This document shows, one piece after another, positions 60,127 through 64,000 of a DNA stretch of 64,000 nt. The notes beneath the pieces were generated by a model. It saw only the letters and a list, made by a program, of their open reading frames with translations. It was not told the DNA's origin and ran no database searches. Both the position numbers and the translations under genes were made by a program. Positions within the stretch are counted from its first letter, which is position 1; each line of letters starts with the position of its first letter. The stretch comes from Methylotenera_A sp040079935 (GTDB taxonomy: Bacteria > Pseudomonadota > Gammaproteobacteria > Burkholderiales > Methylophilaceae): contig JBEBJI010000006.1 of NCBI GenBank assembly GCA_040079935.1, forward strand, positions 1-64,000, in the 5' to 3' direction.

Positions 60127-60822
60127 ATGCAATATTCATCTATAAAATGGATTAATAATCAACCATATTCAATTGATTTTAATGATATTTATTTTAATTC
60201 AGAAGATGGTTTAGCAGAAACTGAATACGTATTTGTTGAAAAAAATCAGCTCAAACAACGTTTTGCCATGCTTAATAATAAAACTTTCACCATCATTGAA
60301 ACTGGCTTTGGTACAGGCTTAAATTTTTTAGCAGTTGCCGCTCACTGGCTAGCATTGGCGCCACCTAATGCCATTTTGCATTACATCAGTATCGAAAAAT
60401 TTCCGCTAAATTTGGACGATTTACGTCGCGCGCACGCAACTTGGCCGCAGTTTGCAGAAATTTCACATGAGTTTTTGCAACATTATACCAATTTAAAAGC
60501 TGGAAATAACCAAATAAGCATGCCTGAAATCCGCATGGATATTAGCTTGCAGGTCGGCGATGTTTTAACTGTTTTAAAAAAAATACAAAGCAAAGCAGAC
60601 GCTTGGTTGTTAGATGGTTTTGCGCCCGCAAAGAATGCTGATATGTGGTCGCCAGAGGTATTTGCGCAAATGGCAAGATTATCAAAAAACCGCACAACAT
60701 TTGCCACATTCACGAGCGCTGGCGATGTGCGCAGAGGTTTGGAGAATGCAGGATTTAAGATTGAAAAGCACGCGGGTTTTGGCAAAAAACGTGAAATGCT
60801 AAGTGGGAAATTTTTAGGGTGA
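60127..60822 (+). CDS. mnmD: tRNA 5-aminomethyl-2-thiouridine methyltransferase, stand-alone MnmD
   Basis: MnmD performs the last methylation of mnm5s2U at the wobble base. The protein has 231 residues from the ATG at 60127 (MQYSSIKW). FNDIYFNSEDGLAETEYVF is followed by the SAM motif FTIIETGFGTGLNFL and the DUF752 motif DAWLLDGFAPAKNADMWS. In E. coli this is fused to the FAD domain. Here it is a separate gene overlapping the next by 4 nt. IRMDISLQ is encoded by a palindromic element at 60520-60555. An earlier start at 60055 is less likely. Confidence 0.93.
   Translation: MQYSSIKWINNQPYSIDFNDIYFNSEDGLAETEYVFVEKNQLKQRFAMLNNKTFTIIETGFGTGLNFLAVAAHWLALAPPNAILHYISIEKFPLNLDDLRRAHATWPQFAEISHEFLQHYTNLKAGNNQISMPEIRMDISLQVGDVLTVLKKIQSKADAWLLDGFAPAKNADMWSPEVFAQMARLSKNRTTFATFTSAGDVRRGLENAGFKIEKHAGFGKKREMLSGKFLG
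60520..60555 (+). repeat. Dispersed palindromic element copy inside mnmD
   Basis: ATGCCTGAAATC, core CGCATGGATATTAGC, then TTGCAGGTC. Read in frame it gives RMDISLQ. Confidence 0.8.
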
Positions 60823-61991
60823 AAACAGCGATTGTCATCGGCGGCGGCATCGCGGGTTGCAGCACTGCTTATTTTCTCTCTCAGCGCGGCGTCCCAGTGA
60901 CACTCGTCGAACGTCACGAAAATCTAGCGCAGGAAGCATCGGGCAACCCTATTGCAGTGCTTTACCCTAAATTTAGCACCAAGCCAGATGCCTCAACTTT
61001 ATTGGCGTTGCAAGGTTTTGAGTTCACTTTAAACTTGCTTAAAAACCTGCCAAATTCTACCGATTTTTTTAATGCCTGCGGCATCATTCAACTGGCTTTT
61101 AACGCACGCGAGCAAGCTCGTCAGTTAGCGCTTGGCGACAATCAATATGCGAAATTAATTGATGCAAATGCAGCAACAAAAATCGCGGGTATTGTCTTGA
61201 AAACGGGTGGTTTATATTTTCCACAAGCAGGTTGGGTTAAGCCGCAAGCCTTATGCGAAAAGCTTTGCAACCATGCGCTGATTACAAAAATGACTTCTAC
61301 TAGCGCATTGACTATTAAAAAAAGCGAATTAGGATGGCAAGTGAATGATGTGCTTTTGGCAGATATTGTGGTGATTTGCAACGCCAACGATGTGCAGCAA
61401 TTTGCGCAGTATAGAAGCGCGAAAATCACGCCTATGCGTGGGCAAGTCAACTTTTTTGCAGAAAATGCGCAAAGCAAAAATATCAAGACAATTATTTGCA
61501 GCGATCACTACCTAAGCCCCGCGGTTGCTGGTTGGCACGCGATTGGCACCAGTTACGCGCCGAACGATTTAAACCAGAATATTAGTGAGTCTGATACGCG
61601 CGAAAATTTAAATGCATTGCGCAAAATGGCGCCCGAAATTGCCGAAGGTTTAGCCATAGACACCATAAAAAGTCGCGTTGCTTGGCGTAGCCAAACCCTA
61701 GATTACATACCACTTGCAGGGCGATTAATTAATGAAGAAATATTACGCAACAATCCACCACGCTTTAACGTTAATCCTGCCGATTTGCCTTGGTATGACG
61801 GCTTGTATGTGAATGCGGGGCATGGCTCTAAAGGCATGATTACCGCGCCGATTTGCGGCGAATTGATTGCCAGTTTAGCCACTAACAGCGATTTACCAAT
61901 TGAGCCAAAACTCGCATCTAAGTTAAACCCCAGTCGATTCTTGTTGCGCGAATTTGGCGCAAAACTGTTAGCAAATTCGCTGTACAAATAG
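60819..61991 (+). CDS. mnmC: FAD-dependent oxidoreductase, MnmC C-terminal domain homologue
   Basis: The protein has 390 residues from a GTG at 60819. The N-terminal FAD motif is TAIVIGGGIAGCSTAYFLSQRG. LYFPQAGWVKPQALCEKL and the C-terminal VNAGHGSKGMITAPICGELI are typical of MnmC2. It would remove carboxymethyl from cmnm5s2U before MnmD methylates it. The bifunctional enzyme is thus split into two coupled genes, with the GTG start overlapping the mnmD TGA. Confidence 0.92.
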   Translation: MKTAIVIGGGIAGCSTAYFLSQRGVPVTLVERHENLAQEASGNPIAVLYPKFSTKPDASTLLALQGFEFTLNLLKNLPNSTDFFNACGIIQLAFNAREQARQLALGDNQYAKLIDANAATKIAGIVLKTGGLYFPQAGWVKPQALCEKLCNHALITKMTSTSALTIKKSELGWQVNDVLLADIVVICNANDVQQFAQYRSAKITPMRGQVNFFAENAQSKNIKTIICSDHYLSPAVAGWHAIGTSYAPNDLNQNISESDTRENLNALRKMAPEIAEGLAIDTIKSRVAWRSQTLDYIPLAGRLINEEILRNNPPRFNVNPADLPWYDGLYVNAGHGSKGMITAPICGELIASLATNSDLPIEPKLASKLNPSRFLLREFGAKLLANSLYK

Positions 61992-62004
61992 TTTAAAATG
62001 CACC

Positions 62005-63894
62005 ATGCAGAATGTGAATGAACTCTTAGCCAAAGCAAAACAAGACGAGTTGCAAGGCAACATCCATGCAGCTCTTGGCGCATATCAACAAGTGCTTCTA
62101 CAACATCCTGACGAGCTTAATTTGCACGCCATTTGTGGCAACTTGTGTGTGCAACTGCAGCAATTTGAAGAAGCTGCAGGTTATTTTCGGCGCATTTTTA
62201 GCGCAGATAATAAAAATCTCGACGTACGCAATGCCTTGTGTTTTTCACTACAAGCACTTGGAAATCAAGCACATAGCACAGGAAATTTTGCGTTAGCCGA
62301 GGCGTGCTTTCATGAGGCTACGCAGCATCAGCTTGGCAATGCAGTTTATTGGTACAACTTGGGCAATGCGCAGCGCGAGCTGGGCAAGCCCGAAAAAGCG
62401 CTAGCCAGCTTTACTCAATCACTAAAATTTGACGCAAACGATGCCGATGCACACAATAATTTAGGGAATGTGCAACGCGAGCTTGGCCAATTAGACAAGG
62501 CAATTGCCAGCTACAAAATCGCCCTGCAGCTCAACCCCCGCCTGCATCACGCGCTGGCGCACTTGGTGCATCAAAAGCAACATATTTGCGATTGGGAAGA
62601 TTTAGATGCGCAAATTTTGCAACTGCGAAACCTAGTCAAAATCGAGCCGAGCGCGCAGATTTCGCCGTTTGCTTTTCTCGCCATGTCAGGCACAACGGCG
62701 CAAGAGCAAAAACAATGCGCCAGTAATTATGCAAATAATACTTTAAAAGCATGGCCTGTAAGCCGCATGGATATTGGCTCGCAGGGCATAAAAAATAGAA
62801 ACTATAAACTTAAAGTTGGTTATTTTTCGGCTGATTTTAGGCTGCATCCGCTGGCTTTTTTAATCACCGAGTTGATAGAAAAACACGATCGAAACCAATT
62901 TAAAATCTTCGCCTACTCTTACGGAAAAAATGACAAAACTCCAACGCGCAAGCGGCTTGAGAAGGCATTTGACCACTTTATCGACATCACGAATTTGAAC
63001 GATGTTGAAGCCGTGAAAAAAATTCGCAACGACGAAATTGATATTTTGATTGATTTAACGGGTTACACGCAAAGCAGCCGCAGCGGTATCGTCGCGCTTA
63101 AACCAGCGCATATTCACATCAATTGGCTGGGCTTTCCCGGAACGATGGGCGAGCTAGCTGGCAAGCCACTATTTGATTACTTGCTGGCCGATGAGAGTGT
63201 CGCGCCGAATGCTAAAGATTTTAGCGAAAAATTATTATATATACGTTGTTATCAACCGAACGATAGTATTCGGCCAACTAGCAAGCCTGCAACCCGCATG
63301 GATATTGGGTTACAAGGCAATGATTTTGTATTTTGTTGCTTTAACCAAACTTTTAAAATTACCGCAGAAGTGTTTGCCGCGTGGATGCGCATTTTAAAAC
63401 AAACGCCAAACGGCGTGCTTTGGCTGCTTGAATGTAACCAATGGGCAAAAGCCAATCTGCAAGCGGCCGCCGAGCGTGCAGGCGTTAATAAAAATCGCTT
63501 AATTTTTGCGCCACGCGTGCCAATCGCCGAACATTTAGCGCGCCATGTTCACGCGGATTTATTCCTCGACACCCTGCCCTACAATGCCCACACCACGGCT
63601 AGCGACGCGCTTTTTATGCGCTTGCCTCTGCTCACTTGCATGGGTGAAACGTTTGCCAGCCGCGTGGCGGCGAGCTTGTTGCAAAGCGTGAATATGCCTG
63701 AACTCATCACGCAGGATTTGGCAGAATACGAAACCAAAGCGCTAGATTTAGTGCAAAACCCTAAGAAATTAGCACAATTAAAACTGAAATTAAATATCGA
63801 AATTGAAAAATCCAACTTATTTAATCCAACGCAATTTGCGCGCGATTTGGAGAGTATATTTTTAGATGTGGTTAATAAACAAAAGACTATGTAA
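62005..63894 (+). CDS. TPR protein with O-GlcNAc transferase-like (SPINDLY) domain
   Basis: The protein has 629 residues. About four TPR units fill residues 1-200 (YNLGNAQRELGKPEKALASF and AHNNLGNVQRELGQLDKAIASY). The C-terminal OGT-type glycosyltransferase domain starts KVGYFSADFRLHPLAFL. It contains IDILIDLTGYTQSSRSGI, INWLGFPGTMG, VFCCFNQTFKI and LPYNAHTTASDALFMRLPLL. These cover the catalytic His region and UDP-binding lobe. Such proteins glycosylate targets such as flagellins or pilins in bacteria. Three copies of the palindromic element lie within this one gene, all in frame. Confidence 0.9.
   Translation: MQNVNELLAKAKQDELQGNIHAALGAYQQVLLQHPDELNLHAICGNLCVQLQQFEEAAGYFRRIFSADNKNLDVRNALCFSLQALGNQAHSTGNFALAEACFHEATQHQLGNAVYWYNLGNAQRELGKPEKALASFTQSLKFDANDADAHNNLGNVQRELGQLDKAIASYKIALQLNPRLHHALAHLVHQKQHICDWEDLDAQILQLRNLVKIEPSAQISPFAFLAMSGTTAQEQKQCASNYANNTLKAWPVSRMDIGSQGIKNRNYKLKVGYFSADFRLHPLAFLITELIEKHDRNQFKIFAYSYGKNDKTPTRKRLEKAFDHFIDITNLNDVEAVKKIRNDEIDILIDLTGYTQSSRSGIVALKPAHIHINWLGFPGTMGELAGKPLFDYLLADESVAPNAKDFSEKLLYIRCYQPNDSIRPTSKPATRMDIGLQGNDFVFCCFNQTFKITAEVFAAWMRILKQTPNGVLWLLECNQWAKANLQAAAERAGVNKNRLIFAPRVPIAEHLARHVHADLFLDTLPYNAHTTASDALFMRLPLLTCMGETFASRVAASLLQSVNMPELITQDLAEYETKALDLVQNPKKLAQLKLKLNIEIEKSNLFNPTQFARDLESIFLDVVNKQKTM
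62047..62083 (-). repeat. Dispersed palindromic element copy inside the OGT-like gene (1)
   Basis: The plus strand has TTGCAAGGCAACATCCATGC and then AGCTCTTGGCGCAT, a reverse-orientation copy. It encodes QGNIHAALGA, a segment that doubles as the first TPR helix. Confidence 0.65.
62751..62789 (+). repeat. Dispersed palindromic element copy inside the OGT-like gene (2)
   Basis: ATGGCCTGTAAGC, core CGCATGGATATTGGC, then TCGCAGGGCAT. It is almost identical to the intergenic copy at 38138 and encodes WPVSRMDIGSQGI between the TPR and glycosyltransferase domains. Confidence 0.9.
63283..63320 (+). repeat. Dispersed palindromic element copy inside the OGT-like gene (3)
   Basis: AAGCCTGCAACC, core CGCATGGATATTGGG, then TTACAAGGCAA. 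It encodes KPATRMDIGLQG in the catalytic domain, just before VFCCFN. Confidence 0.85.
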
Positions 63895-63946
63895 CATTTC
63901 TAAAGTTTGTGATAAAGTAAAACAACGTTGAACGATAGGAAAACTC

Positions 63947-64000
63947 ATGGCTGCAATTGATATTACCCCAGTGTTGAAATACATGACCGATAAAGGTGGT
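63947..64000 (+). CDS. Twitching-motility ATPase, PilT/PilU type (N-terminus only)
   Basis: Eighteen codons are present: MAAIDITPVLKYMTDKGG. The pattern of a short helix followed by Lys-Gly-Gly is the usual start of PilT and PilU (the next residues are expected to be SDL). ATAGGA lies 7-12 bp upstream. The call rests on this short stretch only and cannot separate PilT from PilU. Confidence 0.55.
   Translation, partial: MAAIDITPVLKYMTDKGG

Overview
The window looks like a chromosomal segment of a moderately AT-rich betaproteobacterium, most likely in the Nitrosomonadales/Methylophilaceae-Gallionellaceae range. The evidence is the gene order rpmF-plsX-fabH-fabD-fabG-acpP-fabF-pabC-mltG-tmk-holB-pilZ-tatD, a two-subunit pyruvate carboxylase, a red-type (form IC) RuBisCO operon with CbbX, and a PQQ dehydrogenase. 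The taxonomic placement is inference from gene content; no search was run.

Layout. 1-2931 (minus): two-subunit pyruvate carboxylase. 3038-14826 (plus): L32, fatty-acid synthesis, aminodeoxychorismate lyase, MltG, Tmk, HolB, PilZ and TatD, followed by a metallo-beta-lactamase protein and a small secreted protein. 16161-26394 (minus): DoxX, MsrQ/MsrP, a TPR protein, LigA, ZipA and SMC. 26470-32300: QueF, tRNA-Ala and tRNA-Glu, then an accessory stretch (GAF, DUF5710, GIY-YIG-like, orphan ParA, a sigma-54-driven CZB protein, SemiSWEET, HAD). 32490-43732: a complete nitrate-assimilation locus. 43792-48577: a degenerate cyclase, a COG4091 dehydrogenase, a broken SnoaL-like gene and a DUF3943 protein. 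48852-57414: CO2 fixation (cbbR divergent from cbbLSX-prk-tpiA-pntAA-pntAB-pntB). 57459-64000: a channel-like membrane protein, PQQ dehydrogenase, split mnmD/mnmC, an OGT/SPINDLY-type TPR protein and the start of a pilT/pilU-type ATPase.

How the genes work together. The nitrate locus appears to have two regulatory layers. NtrC-like sites and a consensus sigma-54 promoter lie directly before nasT. After nasT comes an ANTAR-type antitermination leader (two hairpins with A1/G4 hexaloops, then an intrinsic terminator) ahead of nrtA-nrtB-nrtD-porin-nirB-nirD-nasA. A near-identical sigma-54 promoter drives a small orphan CZB (zinc-binding chemoreceptor-type) protein. The CBB operon continues directly into tpiA and the proton-translocating transhydrogenase, linking CO2 fixation to NADPH supply.

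The most unusual feature is a dispersed imperfect palindrome of about 35-42 bp with a strongly conserved asymmetric core, CGCATGGATATTGGC. I count about 20 copies: nine between genes and eleven inside conserved genes (fabD, pabC, ligA x2, smc x3, mnmD, and the OGT-like gene x3). Inside genes they are read through in frame and repeatedly give the peptides RMDI or NI(H/R)A. This resembles the Rickettsia palindromic elements in behaviour, or an uptake/recognition signal, and I do not recognise it as a described family.
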